Counted from the first letter of the stretch, positions 6,755 to 14,918 are shown. The stretch: 15,545 nucleotides of DNA from an uncultured Flavobacteriia bacterium (GCA_946482495.1 CAMLRV010000028.1:1-15545), one strand, 5' to 3'. Program-made: numbers and translations. The notes: generated by a model from the sequence alone, not told the origin.

Positions 6755-9331
6755 ATGTTAAAAAAAGTTTTAAAATGGTCGGGAATTACGTTGCTTTCAC
6801 TAATAATAGTTTTAGCAGCAGTACCTTTTTTGTTTAAAGATAAAATTAAAGCTAAGGTTTTAGCCTCAATTAACGAGAATGTAAATGCTAAAGTAGCATT
6901 AGAAGATGTGAGTTTAAACTTGTTTAAAAGCTTTCCAAATGCCAACGTAACTTTGGATAAAATGAGTGTGATTAATAAAGCGCCATTTGAAGGTGATACA
7001 TTAGTATATTCAGATAAGATTAGTTTAAAAATGAGTATGATGGAGCTTTTTAATGGTGAAAATGAGCCGATGAAAATTGAATCTATCAGTACAGAAAACA
7101 CCAAATTAAATATACTTTTCAATAAAGACGGAGTTGGGAATTATGACATCGCTATAAAGAAAGATGAAAAAGAAGAGGCTAAAGAAGAAAAACCTTTTGC
7201 GTTAAGTATTCAGAATTATGAAGTAGAGAATTTAAAATTTACTTATAAAGATGAAGCTTCTAAAATGAAAATGGTTTTAGATAGTATCAATCATGAAGGA
7301 ACGGGAAATTTTGAGCAAGATGTTTTAGATTTAGATACGAAAACTACGGCTAATTTAACTTTCGATATGGATAAAAGTAATTTTATGCGTAACGTAAAAA
7401 TTTCTTTAGATGCTGTGTTAGGAATTGATTTAAAAAATAGCAAATACACTTTCAAAGAAAACAAAGCTTTAATTAATCAATTGCCATTAAATTTTAATGG
7501 ATTTATTCAAATGGCGGATAAAGCCCAGGTTTACGATTTAACTTTTAATACGCCATCATCAGATTTTAAAAATTTTTTAGGATTAATTCCAGCGCAATAT
7601 GCCGGAAATTTAGATGGTGTAGAAACAACAGGTAAATTTGAAGTAAAAGGGAAAGTAAAAGGTAATTTAACAGACACAACTGTTCCAACCTTTAATATTG
7701 AAATGTTATCCAATAATGCTTCATTCCATTATAAAGATTTACCAAAATCGGTAAAAAATATCCATATTGATACACACATAGTAAATGAAACAGGTTTAAT
7801 GAACGACACTTTCGTAGATTTAGATAAGTTGTCTTTTGCCATTGATCAGGATGTTTTTAGTGCTAATGCACATGTTGCTAATATTGCCGAAAATGCCAAT
7901 GTAAATGCAGCTTTGAAAGGTGTGATTAACTTAGCGAATGTTTCAAAAGCGTATCCTGTAAAACTAGAAAAACCTCTAAATGGAATTCTGCGTGCGGATG
8001 TGAAAACCGCTTTCGATATGAAATCGGTAGAAACAAGTCAGTATCAAAATATTAAAAATTCAGGAAATATTAATTTAACAGGTTTCAATTATGCTGGTCC
8101 GGAAATGGCAAAACCAGTTAGTATAGCTGTTGCCGATGTAACATTTAATCCATCTAGAATTAACTTAAATAAGCTGGCGGCTAAAACTGGAAAATCGGAT
8201 ATTAATGTGTCTGGAAGTTTAGATAATTTCTATGGTTTTGTGTTCAAAAATCAAATCTTAAAAGGAAATTTCAATCTAAATTCTAATTATTTTGCAGTTT
8301 CCGATTTTATGGCACCTACCACAACTACAAATGATGAAGGTAAAAAAACTACAGAACAAGTCAAAATTCCAGGTTTCTTAGATTGTGCATTAACTGCTAA
8401 GGCTACAACTGTTGTTTACGATAATTTGAATTTAAAAAATGTTGGTGGAACTTTAATTATTCGCGATCAAGCGGTGAGTTTAAAAGGTTTAACTATGGAT
8501 GTTTTTGGTGGGAAAATCGGTTTAAACGGATTGGTTTCTACTAAAAATAAAGTGCCAACTTTTGATATGGATTTAGGATTAAGTACGGTGGATATTGGAC
8601 AAACGTTTTCGATGTTAAATACCTTAAAAACCATTACGCCAATTGCAGATGTAGTGAACGGAAAAATGAATTCTACAATTAAATTGAATGGTAATTTAAC
8701 GCAAAGCATGATGCCAGATATTAAATCTATTTCGGGAGATTTATTTGCGAATATTTTACAAGGTTCGTTAAATAAAAGTAAATCGACATTATTAACAGAA
8801 CTTTCTGGGAAAGCAAATTTCTTAGATTTTAAAGATGTAAATTTAAAAGATGTGAAAGCGGCTTTATCTTTCAAAAACGGAAAAGTTTATGTGAAACCAT
8901 TTGCATTAAAGCATAAAGATATTGGAGTGCAAATTTCAGGCTCACATGGTTTTGATCAGAATATGGATTACGATTTAAAATTTGATGTACCAGTTAAATA
9001 TTTAGGTAAAGATGTAAATAATTTAATTGCGAAGTTAACTCCGGCTGATGCTAAAAAGATTGAGAATGTTCCAGTAAATGCCTTAATGAATGGAAGTTTT
9101 AAATCGCCAAAAATTACAACTGATTTACCTCAAGCAACTAAAAACTTAACAAACCAATTGGTTAAAATGCAAAAAGATAAATTAGTACAGCAAGGTACAG
9201 GAGCAATAACTAATATGTTAGGTGGAAATAAACCTAAAGATTCTACCAAAACAAATACACCAAAAGAACAAGTTGGTGGTGCAATTAAAGACGGAATTAA
9301 AGGTTTGTTTGGTAAGAAGAAAAAAGAGTAA
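6755..9331 (+). CDS. AsmA-family envelope protein
   Basis: This is a large periplasm-facing protein of the AsmA/TamB-like superfamily. Members in proteobacteria (AsmA, TamB, YhdP) form long hydrophobic grooves that help move phospholipids between inner and outer membrane. The 858 residues begin with one membrane segment (about 9-29) after MLKKVLKW, then the typical AsmA N-terminal block (KAKVLASINENVNAKVALEDVSLNLFKSFPNANVTLDKMSV). A long beta-rich middle with many repeated N/D/K-rich strands follows. The AsmA-like C-terminal region lies at roughly 600-800 (GKIGLNGLVSTKNKVPTFDM, then SISGDLFANILQGSLNKSKSTLLTELSGKANFLDFKD). The tail is low complexity and ends GLFGKKKKE. The family call is confident. 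The lipid role is inferred from distant relatives, and Bacteroidetes members are poorly studied. The gene is single, bounded by terminators on both sides. Confidence 0.88.
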   Translation: MLKKVLKWSGITLLSLIIVLAAVPFLFKDKIKAKVLASINENVNAKVALEDVSLNLFKSFPNANVTLDKMSVINKAPFEGDTLVYSDKISLKMSMMELFNGENEPMKIESISTENTKLNILFNKDGVGNYDIAIKKDEKEEAKEEKPFALSIQNYEVENLKFTYKDEASKMKMVLDSINHEGTGNFEQDVLDLDTKTTANLTFDMDKSNFMRNVKISLDAVLGIDLKNSKYTFKENKALINQLPLNFNGFIQMADKAQVYDLTFNTPSSDFKNFLGLIPAQYAGNLDGVETTGKFEVKGKVKGNLTDTTVPTFNIEMLSNNASFHYKDLPKSVKNIHIDTHIVNETGLMNDTFVDLDKLSFAIDQDVFSANAHVANIAENANVNAALKGVINLANVSKAYPVKLEKPLNGILRADVKTAFDMKSVETSQYQNIKNSGNINLTGFNYAGPEMAKPVSIAVADVTFNPSRINLNKLAAKTGKSDINVSGSLDNFYGFVFKNQILKGNFNLNSNYFAVSDFMAPTTTTNDEGKKTTEQVKIPGFLDCALTAKATTVVYDNLNLKNVGGTLIIRDQAVSLKGLTMDVFGGKIGLNGLVSTKNKVPTFDMDLGLSTVDIGQTFSMLNTLKTITPIADVVNGKMNSTIKLNGNLTQSMMPDIKSISGDLFANILQGSLNKSKSTLLTELSGKANFLDFKDVNLKDVKAALSFKNGKVYVKPFALKHKDIGVQISGSHGFDQNMDYDLKFDVPVKYLGKDVNNLIAKLTPADAKKIENVPVNALMNGSFKSPKITTDLPQATKNLTNQLVKMQKDKLVQQGTGAITNMLGGNKPKDSTKTNTPKEQVGGAIKDGIKGLFGKKKKE

Positions 9332-9343
9332 AAATAAGACAAC

Positions 9344-9376
9344 AAAAAATGCCAAGTTTTCACTTGGCATTTTTTT
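9344..9376. terminator. Bidirectional Rho-independent terminator
   Basis: ATGCCAAG and CTTGGCAT form a stem around TTTTCA. It is flanked by an A run on the left and a T run on the right, so it gives a stem plus T run on either strand. It ends the AsmA-like transcript on the plus strand and can back up termination of pruA coming from the right. Confidence 0.88.
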
Positions 9377-9383
9377 ATGATTT

Positions 9384-9416
9384 AAACCTGTCAGATTTCA
9401 AAAATCGGACAGGTTT
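9384..9416 (-). terminator. 33-base inverted repeat behind pruA, likely terminator
   Basis: AAACCTGTC and GACAGGTTT form the outer stem and GATTT/AAATC an inner stem, separated by one A-G mismatch, with a tiny CAA-type loop. It starts six bases past the pruA stop and on the minus strand is followed by an AT-rich stretch (TTTAAATCAT), so termination there is plausible. Its length and outline match the element at 13672-13704. I recall similar AAACCTGTCAGATTT palindromes between genes in Flavobacterium. Confidence 0.65.
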
Positions 9417-9422
9417 GTATGA

Positions 9423-11048
9423 TTATCCTAAAAATGGATAGCTATAATGTTCTGGTGTTACGAAAGTTTCCTTAATTGTTCTTGGAGAAACCCAACGTAA
9501 TAAGTTTTGTGCAGAACCTGCTTTGTCATTTGTTCCAGAAGCTCTTGCTCCTCCAAATGGTTGCATACCTACAACAGCACCAGTTGGTTTGTCGTTAATG
9601 TAGAAGTTTCCAGCCGAATTTTGTAAAGCTACAGTTGCTTCTTCAATTGCATATCTATCTGTACTTAAAACAGCTCCAGTTAAAGCATATTCAGAAGTTT
9701 GATCTACTAAAGTTAAAGTGTCAGACCATTTTGCATCTTCATACACATAAATAGTAATTACTGGCCCGAAAAGTTCTGTTTCCATAGTGGCGTATTTCGG
9801 ATTCGTAGTTACGATAACAGTTGGTTCTACAAACCATCCTTTTGATTTATCGTAGTTTCCACCGATAATAATTTCTGCATCAGCATCTTTTTTAGCTTGG
9901 TCAATATACTTCGCTAATTTATCAAATGAACCTTCGTGAATTACAGCAGTAATGAAATTTGAAAAATCTTCTGGTGAACCCATTTTCATTGTAGCCACAT
10001 CAGCAATTAATTGCTCTTTTACAGCAGGCCACATATTTTGAGGAATGTAAGCTCTTGAAGCTGCAGAACATTTCTGACCTTGGAATTCGAAAGCACCACG
10101 AGTAATTGCAGTAGTAACTTGTTTTACGTTTGCCGATGGATGTGCGATAACGAAATCTTTTCCACCCGTTTCACCAACAATTCTTGGGTATGTTTTATAT
10201 CTGTGGATATTTTCTCCGATTTTTTTCCAAATCTCTTTGAAGATAAACGTTGAACCAGTATAGTGAATTCCAGCAAAATCTGGAGATGCTAAAACCGTAT
10301 CGGTAATCATAACTGGATCACCAAAAACAACGTTAATTACACCGTCTGGAACTCCAGCTTCTTTGAAAACATCAATAATTACTTTTGCAGAAAATACTTG
10401 GCTATCACTTGGTTTCCAAACTACCACATTACCCATTAATGCTGCACTCGCAGGTAAATTCGCTGCAATTGCTGTAAAGTTAAATGGAGTTACTGCATAA
10501 ACAAATCCTTCTAATGGACGGTATTCTACACGATTCCACATATCTGAAGTAGATGCCGGTTGGTCTGCATAAATTTGTGTCATGAATTCTACGTTGAAAC
10601 GTAAAAAGTCGATTAATTCACAAGATGCATCAATTTCTGCTTGGTGAATAGTTTTCGATTGCGCAATCATTGTTGCAGCATTTATTTTTGCTCTATATGG
10701 TCCAGCAATTAATTCAGCAGCTTTTAAAAAGATGGCAGCACGTTGTTCCCAAGCCATATTTGCCCATTTTGTTCTGCTTTCTAAAGCGTTTGCAATGGCT
10801 TTTTCAACATGAGATTTTTCAGCTAAATGATACGTTCCAACGATGTGTTGGTGATCATGTGGCGCCGACATGTTTCTTGTATTTCCAGTGAAAATTTCTT
10901 CTGAACCGATATATAATGGCACATCGATTTTTGAATTCCACATCGCTTTGTAAGCTTCTAATACTTTTGCTTTTTCTGGAGAATTTGGTGCGTAACCTTT
11001 TACGGGTTCATTTACCGCTTTTGGTATATTAAAAAATCCTTTTAACAT
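9423..11048 (-). CDS. pruA: L-glutamate gamma-semialdehyde dehydrogenase (P5C dehydrogenase)
   Basis: This enzyme performs the second step of proline breakdown: NAD-dependent oxidation of pyrroline-5-carboxylate/glutamate semialdehyde to glutamate in the cytoplasm. The 541-residue protein is a stand-alone aldehyde dehydrogenase of the ALDH4 type, not a PutA fusion. The general base is E293 in VGETGGKD and the nucleophile is C327 in FQGQKCSAASR. TPFNFTAIAANLPASAALMGN is the typical cofactor-domain segment, and MQPFGGARASGTNDKAGS near the C-terminus is also family-specific. The first ATG is used and the N-terminus (MLKGFFNIPKAVNEPVKGYAPNSPE) looks complete. The proline dehydrogenase partner is not in this window. 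The gene has its own candidate promoter downstream of apaG and ends at two stacked hairpins against the converging AsmA-like gene. Confidence 0.96.
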   Translation of the reverse strand: MLKGFFNIPKAVNEPVKGYAPNSPEKAKVLEAYKAMWNSKIDVPLYIGSEEIFTGNTRNMSAPHDHQHIVGTYHLAEKSHVEKAIANALESRTKWANMAWEQRAAIFLKAAELIAGPYRAKINAATMIAQSKTIHQAEIDASCELIDFLRFNVEFMTQIYADQPASTSDMWNRVEYRPLEGFVYAVTPFNFTAIAANLPASAALMGNVVVWKPSDSQVFSAKVIIDVFKEAGVPDGVINVVFGDPVMITDTVLASPDFAGIHYTGSTFIFKEIWKKIGENIHRYKTYPRIVGETGGKDFVIAHPSANVKQVTTAITRGAFEFQGQKCSAASRAYIPQNMWPAVKEQLIADVATMKMGSPEDFSNFITAVIHEGSFDKLAKYIDQAKKDADAEIIIGGNYDKSKGWFVEPTVIVTTNPKYATMETELFGPVITIYVYEDAKWSDTLTLVDQTSEYALTGAVLSTDRYAIEEATVALQNSAGNFYINDKPTGAVVGMQPFGGARASGTNDKAGSAQNLLRWVSPRTIKETFVTPEHYSYPFLG

Positions 11049-11112
11049 TATTTAGTTTGTTATTTGTTAGACGTATTTTTTATTCTATTTAGTCGAATAC
11101 TAAAAAGTTACA

Positions 11113-11120
11113 CAAAAGTA
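11113..11120 (-). promoter_or_regulatory. -7 box of pruA promoter
   Basis: TACTTTTG on the minus strand matches TAnnTTTG exactly and lies 64 bases before the pruA ATG, in the gap after apaG. No good TTG element is seen at the usual distance. The resulting leader would be about 55-60 bases. I see no clear operator palindrome in it. Confidence 0.5.
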
Positions 11121-11153
11121 CAAAGGATTAATTGAATACTAAAATAAATAACT

Positions 11154-11540
11154 TTAGTTTATTGAAAAAGGAGCACAAAGTTTAAAGGTTGGTATTTGTA
11201 CTTCAAAAATTTTAGAATTGGTGAAGTTAATCATGCTGTAAAAACCGTTCATTGCTCCAATAGTAGAATGTAGCATGCAACCTGAAGAATAGGTGTATTT
11301 TTCGCCAGGAACAATAATAGGAGTTTGTCCTACTACTCCTTCACCATCTACCATTTCTGTAAAGTTTAGAGAATCGAAAATTTCCCAATGACGCGCTTGT
11401 AATTGTACAATATCGGAACTTAAATTCTCTATGGTAATTTCATACGAAAAGGCATACAACATGTTGTACTCTTTGAAATAATTGCCTTCAAAGCGTGTTA
11501 CAACTGAGATTTTTATACCACTTGTGATTTGAGTTACCAT
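11154..11540 (-). CDS. apaG: ApaG-domain protein
   Basis: The whole 128 residues form a single ApaG domain, a fibronectin-III-like beta fold. Diagnostic segments are YAFSYEITIENLSSDIVQLQARHWEI, DGEGVVGQTPIIVPGEKYTYSSGC with its glycine-rich core, and GAMNGFYSM. ApaG was named from the E. coli apaH operon and is often annotated as a Co2+/Mg2+ efflux protein from the Salmonella corD phenotype, but its biochemical role is unsettled. Length and start (ATG) are normal for the family. It is not next to apaH or ksgA here. It sits between the T9SS plug gene and pruA, with its own promoter, so context gives no functional hint. Confidence 0.93.
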   Translation of the reverse strand: MVTQITSGIKISVVTRFEGNYFKEYNMLYAFSYEITIENLSSDIVQLQARHWEIFDSLNFTEMVDGEGVVGQTPIIVPGEKYTYSSGCMLHSTIGAMNGFYSMINFTNSKIFEVQIPTFKLCAPFSIN

Positions 11541-11559
11541 TGTAAGATTTTAGGTATTT

Positions 11560-11567
11560 CAAAGTTA
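11560..11567 (-). promoter_or_regulatory. -7 box of apaG promoter
   Basis: TAACTTTG on the minus strand is an exact TAnnTTTG match, 19 bases before the apaG ATG, giving a leader of about 12 bases. No TTG element is evident at the expected distance, and the plug gene's stop is only 24 bases upstream. Confidence 0.5.
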
Positions 11568-11591
11568 GTGAAAAATAAATTAAACTAAATG

Positions 11592-12833
11592 TTAATTTTT
11601 AATGTCGGTACTATTTGCTCTTCCGATACCAATAATTCTATCGTATCTTTCCGCGCCACCTCTGTAATACACTAAAACAATATAATCGTTTTCAGTTTGA
11701 TAGAAATTACCATCAACTGCATTTTGTTCGTCAATTTTCCCGTTTTTATCTACCAAAATGTATTGATAATTGGTAAATCCTTGTTTTAATAAAATGGGTT
11801 TTTCAAATGTTTTTGTTTCAGGATTATATTCCATTTTAAATTCATCTGAAAGCTGATAGTTGTTAAACATTCCAGCTACGTAAACCGATTTTTCTAAAGG
11901 ATTTACATCGGAAAATAAACTAAAATATACCCAAGAATAATCCGCTTCAATGGCATTGTTGGTAGTGTTTAAATTATTCACAAAAAAGTTTCCGTTTATG
12001 TCTGGAAAATAGGTATAGATTTTGTTTTTACGCGCTTCGTTAGTATATAAATACGAATTGTAAATGTCTCCCGTGGTTACTTTAAAAACCGAATTAGAAG
12101 CACCTCGAATGTTTTTGTTTTCGAAATTTAAAAACTCATTTCCAGCCCAAAATTGTGTTTCTTTATTGTATCTATAAATCATTTGTGTCCCAATTGTATA
12201 CTGAGGTTTTATGTTGTGAATGGCATTATAGAATTTTCCATTTTGGTAAATAGAAACTTTAATATTTTCTTTTGGGTTTTGTAAAGGTTTGTCTTTATAG
12301 TCAATGAAGAATTCAATATTTTGTTTTTGATAAAGTGTTTCCATATCACGAGAACGTCTAATTGTAATTCCAATAGCCGTTTCATCTTCATAAATAATAA
12401 ATTTTTTCGAGAAAACTAGTTCTTGTTCGTCATCGAAAATTTTTACAATGTAATTTCCACTTTTTATTATTTGATTGTATTTGTTTGGAAAACTTAAGGT
12501 ATAATGCGAATAAATTTGTAAACAATTTAATGAGTTTTGATAATTTTGAATACGTTGATTGTCTAAACCGTTCAAATATTCATTTTTTAATAATTGAGTA
12601 GGTGTCCAATCATAATTACATTGTTCAATGGTGTAATAATAATCAGCTTCGTTACCGTATAAATCATCAAATTGTAAATCGAAATTTTCTCCTAATCTGA
12701 AAAATGGAATCGTATTATTTATATTTTGAGAAAAAGTAACGGTTTTAATATTGTAGGGTGGTGCTACTTCTTTCTCTTGAGAAAAGCCAATTGTGGTAAG
12801 TAATAATGTAAAGCTTAGAAATAAATTCTTCAT
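11592..12833 (-). CDS. Type IX secretion system plug protein (DUF5103)
   Basis: The protein has 413 residues with a clear signal peptide (MKNLFLSFTLLLTTIGFS, cleavage likely before QEKE), so it is exported. The mature part starts PPYNIKTVTFSQN and continues with LQFDDLYGNEADYYYTIEQCNYDWTPTQLLKNEYLNG, the characteristic N-terminal block of DUF5103 proteins. In Flavobacterium johnsoniae a protein of this family was found bound to the periplasmic end of the giant SprA translocon, closing the channel when the PorV partner is absent. The C-terminal half is beta-rich (YVAGMFNNYQLSDEFKMEYN, then a PILLKQGFTNYQYILVD strand pattern) and looks like a carbohydrate-binding-module or immunoglobulin type fold. 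There is no T9SS sorting domain at the C-terminus, as expected for a machine component. The gene starts 50 bases after the upstream methyltransferase stop and has its own candidate promoter. The family call is firm; the plug role is transferred. Confidence 0.88.
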   Translation of the reverse strand: MKNLFLSFTLLLTTIGFSQEKEVAPPYNIKTVTFSQNINNTIPFFRLGENFDLQFDDLYGNEADYYYTIEQCNYDWTPTQLLKNEYLNGLDNQRIQNYQNSLNCLQIYSHYTLSFPNKYNQIIKSGNYIVKIFDDEQELVFSKKFIIYEDETAIGITIRRSRDMETLYQKQNIEFFIDYKDKPLQNPKENIKVSIYQNGKFYNAIHNIKPQYTIGTQMIYRYNKETQFWAGNEFLNFENKNIRGASNSVFKVTTGDIYNSYLYTNEARKNKIYTYFPDINGNFFVNNLNTTNNAIEADYSWVYFSLFSDVNPLEKSVYVAGMFNNYQLSDEFKMEYNPETKTFEKPILLKQGFTNYQYILVDKNGKIDEQNAVDGNFYQTENDYIVLVYYRGGAERYDRIIGIGRANSTDIKN

Positions 12834-12853
12834 AAATTAAATTTTCAATTTTA

Positions 12854-12882
12854 TAAAGATATAAAAACTATGCCAAATACAA
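12854..12882 (-). promoter_or_regulatory. Candidate promoter of T9SS plug gene
   Basis: On the minus strand TTG (12882-12880) is followed after 18 bases by TATCTTTA (12861-12854), seven of eight positions matching TAnnTTTG. Transcription would begin about 14 bases before the ATG. The TTG starts right after the methyltransferase stop codon. Confidence 0.45.
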
Positions 12883-12883
12883 A

Positions 12884-13654
12884 TTATTTATAAACCACAG
12901 GAATAATTTCTCCTTTGGCTAAACAATATTTTTCCACTAAATCTGCAGAAATTGTATTGGTGTAATCCACTTCTTCTACTCGGAAACCAATGCTTCTTAA
13001 TTTGTCGAAATAATCTCTTCCGTACACTCGAACGTGATCGTATTGTCCGAAAATTTTAGCGCGTTCTTTTTGGTCTGTGATAGTATCATCTGAGAAAGTA
13101 ACTTCTCTATTTAAATCTTGAGGAATTTGGAAAATACCCATTCCGCCAGGTTTCATAACTCTGTATAATTCTTGCATCGCTTTCGTATCATCTGGGATAT
13201 GTTCCAAAACGTGATTGCATAAAATCATATCATATTTGTTGTCTTCAAACGGTAAATTGCAAATATCTGCTTTTACATCAGCCAATGGCGAAAGTAAATC
13301 AGTTGTTGTGTATTCTAAATTTGCTTGCTTTTTGAAACGTTTGTAAAACTCTTGTTCTGGAGCGAAATGCAAGACTTTTATTTTGTCTGTTGAAGTGAAA
13401 AAATTCGTTTCATTTTTTAAATATAACCATAACAAACGATGTCTTTCTAAAGATAAAGTACTTGGTGATAATACATTGTTACGTTGTGTTCCGTATCCGT
13501 AAGGCAAAAACATACGGAAGCTTTTTCCGTCAATTGGATCCGTAAACGTATTTCCTTTTAATAAGAAAGCTATAATTGGTCGAACCACAATACTCAATCG
13601 AATTAAAATTGGACGTGGAATGGTATTAAGGATAAACTTGAAAATTTTCTTCAT
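12884..13654 (-). CDS. Class I SAM-dependent methyltransferase, membrane-associated N-terminus
   Basis: A Rossmann-type methyltransferase of 256 residues whose substrate I cannot name. The recognisable core runs from about 92 to 200: strand 1 VLHFAPEQEF (94-103), acidic D119 after strand 2, KADICNLPFED (128-138), DMILCNHVLEHI (142-153) as motif IV, and RVMKPGGMGIFQIP (165 onward). This is the Methyltransf_11-like order. Motif I is atypical, with HFAPE where most families have a D/E-x-G-x-G-x-G loop. Residues 8-33 are hydrophobic with several prolines and arginines and suggest association with the inner membrane, but they do not look like a cleavable signal. FTDPIDGKSFRMFLPYG (37-53) is a conserved-looking lead-in. 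It lies between map and the T9SS plug gene, all on the same strand, with a hairpin upstream and no clear promoter of its own. A role in modifying a cell-surface glycan or lipid is possible but unsupported. Confidence 0.8.
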   Translation of the reverse strand: MKKIFKFILNTIPRPILIRLSIVVRPIIAFLLKGNTFTDPIDGKSFRMFLPYGYGTQRNNVLSPSTLSLERHRLLWLYLKNETNFFTSTDKIKVLHFAPEQEFYKRFKKQANLEYTTTDLLSPLADVKADICNLPFEDNKYDMILCNHVLEHIPDDTKAMQELYRVMKPGGMGIFQIPQDLNREVTFSDDTITDQKERAKIFGQYDHVRVYGRDYFDKLRSIGFRVEEVDYTNTISADLVEKYCLAKGEIIPVVYK

Positions 13655-13671
13655 TTTTTATTTTTATGTTG

Positions 13672-13704
13672 AACCCTTCAAGAGTTTTAAACTCTTGAAG
13701 GGTT
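13672..13704. repeat. 33-base near-perfect palindrome behind map
   Basis: AACCCTTCAAGAGTTT and its exact reverse complement flank a single T, giving a very stable hairpin 17 bases after the map stop codon. On the minus strand no T run follows, so it is a poor classical terminator for map. On the plus strand TTTT follows. It may instead stabilise the map mRNA 3' end or reduce read-through into the methyltransferase gene. It has the same length and layout as the repeat at 9384-9416 and probably belongs to the same kind of dispersed intergenic hairpin. Confidence 0.75.
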
Positions 13705-13721
13705 TTGTATAATGTAATTTT

Positions 13722-14540
13722 TTATAAAACTAACGGTACACTTCTTAAACCATCTTCTTCATTACTTACAATTCCTAATGCTTCATAAATGTAAGCGAAA
13801 GTAGAAAGTAATTCGGGTTTTCCATTAACAATTGCTACATCATGTTCAAAATGAGCAGATGGTTTGTTGTCGGCAGTGGTAATAGTCCAACCGTCTTTAT
13901 GTTGAATGATGTTTTTTGTTCCTAGATTAATCATCGGTTCAATGGCAATTACCATTCCGTTAACTAATTTTTTTCCTCTACCGCGTTTTCCGTAATTTGC
14001 AACTTCCGGATCTTCGTGCATTTTTCTTCCAATTCCATGGCCGCATAATTCACGAACGACTCCGTAACCATGACTTTCACAATATTGTTGAATGGCATAT
14101 CCGATATCTTCCACACGATTGCCAACTTTAGTTTCTCTAATTCCTACGTATAAAGATTCTTTGGTAACTTGTAATAGTTTTTTAGTTTCTTCAGCCACTT
14201 CGCCAACCTCAAAAGTGTAAGCGTGGTCACCATAAAATCCATTTTTAAGTGTACCGCAATCTACAGAAATAATATCGCCATCACGTAAAGGTGTGTTATT
14301 CGGAATACCGTGAACCACTTGTGTATTTGGGCTCATACATAAAGAATTTGGAAAACCATACATGCCTAAAAATGCTGGTTCTGCACCGTGATCGCGGATG
14401 AATTCTTCAGCTAATTTATCTAAATGTAAAGTGGTTACGCCAGGTTTAATTTCCTTCGCAATCATTCCTAATGTTTTAGATACAATTAGTGCGCTTTCAC
14501 GCATTAATTCTATTTCTTCAGCAGTTTTTATTATAATCAT
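13722..14540 (-). CDS. map: Methionine aminopeptidase, type I
   Basis: This enzyme removes the initiator methionine from new proteins in the cytoplasm. The five metal ligands are all present: D94 (SVDCG), D105 (GDHA), H168 (CGHGIG), E201 (AIEPM) and E232 (FEHD). Each sits exactly three residues before its E. coli counterpart. H77 (VVHGIP) is the substrate-contacting histidine. The 272-residue length lacks the N-terminal zinc-finger extension of some type I enzymes. It has a short C-terminal tail (FAYIYEALGIVSNEEDGLRSVPLVL) beyond the catalytic fold. The ATG is only 12 bases from the gldC stop, so map is probably cotranscribed with gldB and gldC. That is spacing-based inference, and map has no known gliding role. 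Confidence 0.97.
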   Translation of the reverse strand: MIIIKTAEEIELMRESALIVSKTLGMIAKEIKPGVTTLHLDKLAEEFIRDHGAEPAFLGMYGFPNSLCMSPNTQVVHGIPNNTPLRDGDIISVDCGTLKNGFYGDHAYTFEVGEVAEETKKLLQVTKESLYVGIRETKVGNRVEDIGYAIQQYCESHGYGVVRELCGHGIGRKMHEDPEVANYGKRGRGKKLVNGMVIAIEPMINLGTKNIIQHKDGWTITTADNKPSAHFEHDVAIVNGKPELLSTFAYIYEALGIVSNEEDGLRSVPLVL

Positions 14541-14552
14541 TTGAGTAAATGT

Positions 14553-14882
14553 TTATTTTTTTAATTCTAATTTTTCGGCAAAATAATCACAGAAATCGGT
14601 CATCGCACCTGCCATTTTTTCATCGCCAGTGGCACGTTGAAAAGTATCAGTCATAGCCACTAAAGTTTGGTGAAAGAAAATTTTCATTTCATCAACTGGC
14701 ATATCTTTTGTCCATAAATCAATACGTAGCGTTTCTTTCGCTTTTGCGTCCCAAATAGACAGTAATACGGTTTTTGCTTCTTCGTTATTTACACCACCAT
14801 CTTCCGCAGTCCAAGTTAATTTTTCTGGTACGTTGTTGATGTCTAATTCTATATTTACTTTTATTTCAGATGTTTTGCTCAT
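14553..14882 (-). CDS. gldC: Gliding motility protein GldC
   Basis: A 109-residue soluble protein without signal peptide or membrane segment. KVNIELDINNVPEKLTWTAEDGG at the start, KTVLLSIWDAKAKETLRIDLWTKDMPVDEMKIFFHQT in the middle and a helical C-terminus ending DYFAEKLELKK match the GldC family of Bacteroidetes. In F. johnsoniae gldC lies directly behind gldB, the same arrangement as here (36 bases apart), and its loss impairs gliding only partly. The biochemical function is unknown. The assignment rests on sequence recognition plus the gldB neighbour. No promoter box was seen in the short gap, consistent with transcription from upstream of gldB. Confidence 0.9.
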   Translation of the reverse strand: MSKTSEIKVNIELDINNVPEKLTWTAEDGGVNNEEAKTVLLSIWDAKAKETLRIDLWTKDMPVDEMKIFFHQTLVAMTDTFQRATGDEKMAGAMTDFCDYFAEKLELKK

Positions 14883-14918
14883 GTCTTTTTTTTGTTGTTT
14901 TTAATCGTAAATCCAATA

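Noticed and set aside
8467..8874. Open frame of 135 codons on the minus strand, opposite the AsmA-like gene
   Set aside because: It is a shadow of the AT-rich AsmA-like coding sequence. The AsmA frame is continuous and family-consistent through the whole stretch, and the antisense product has no recognisable domain.
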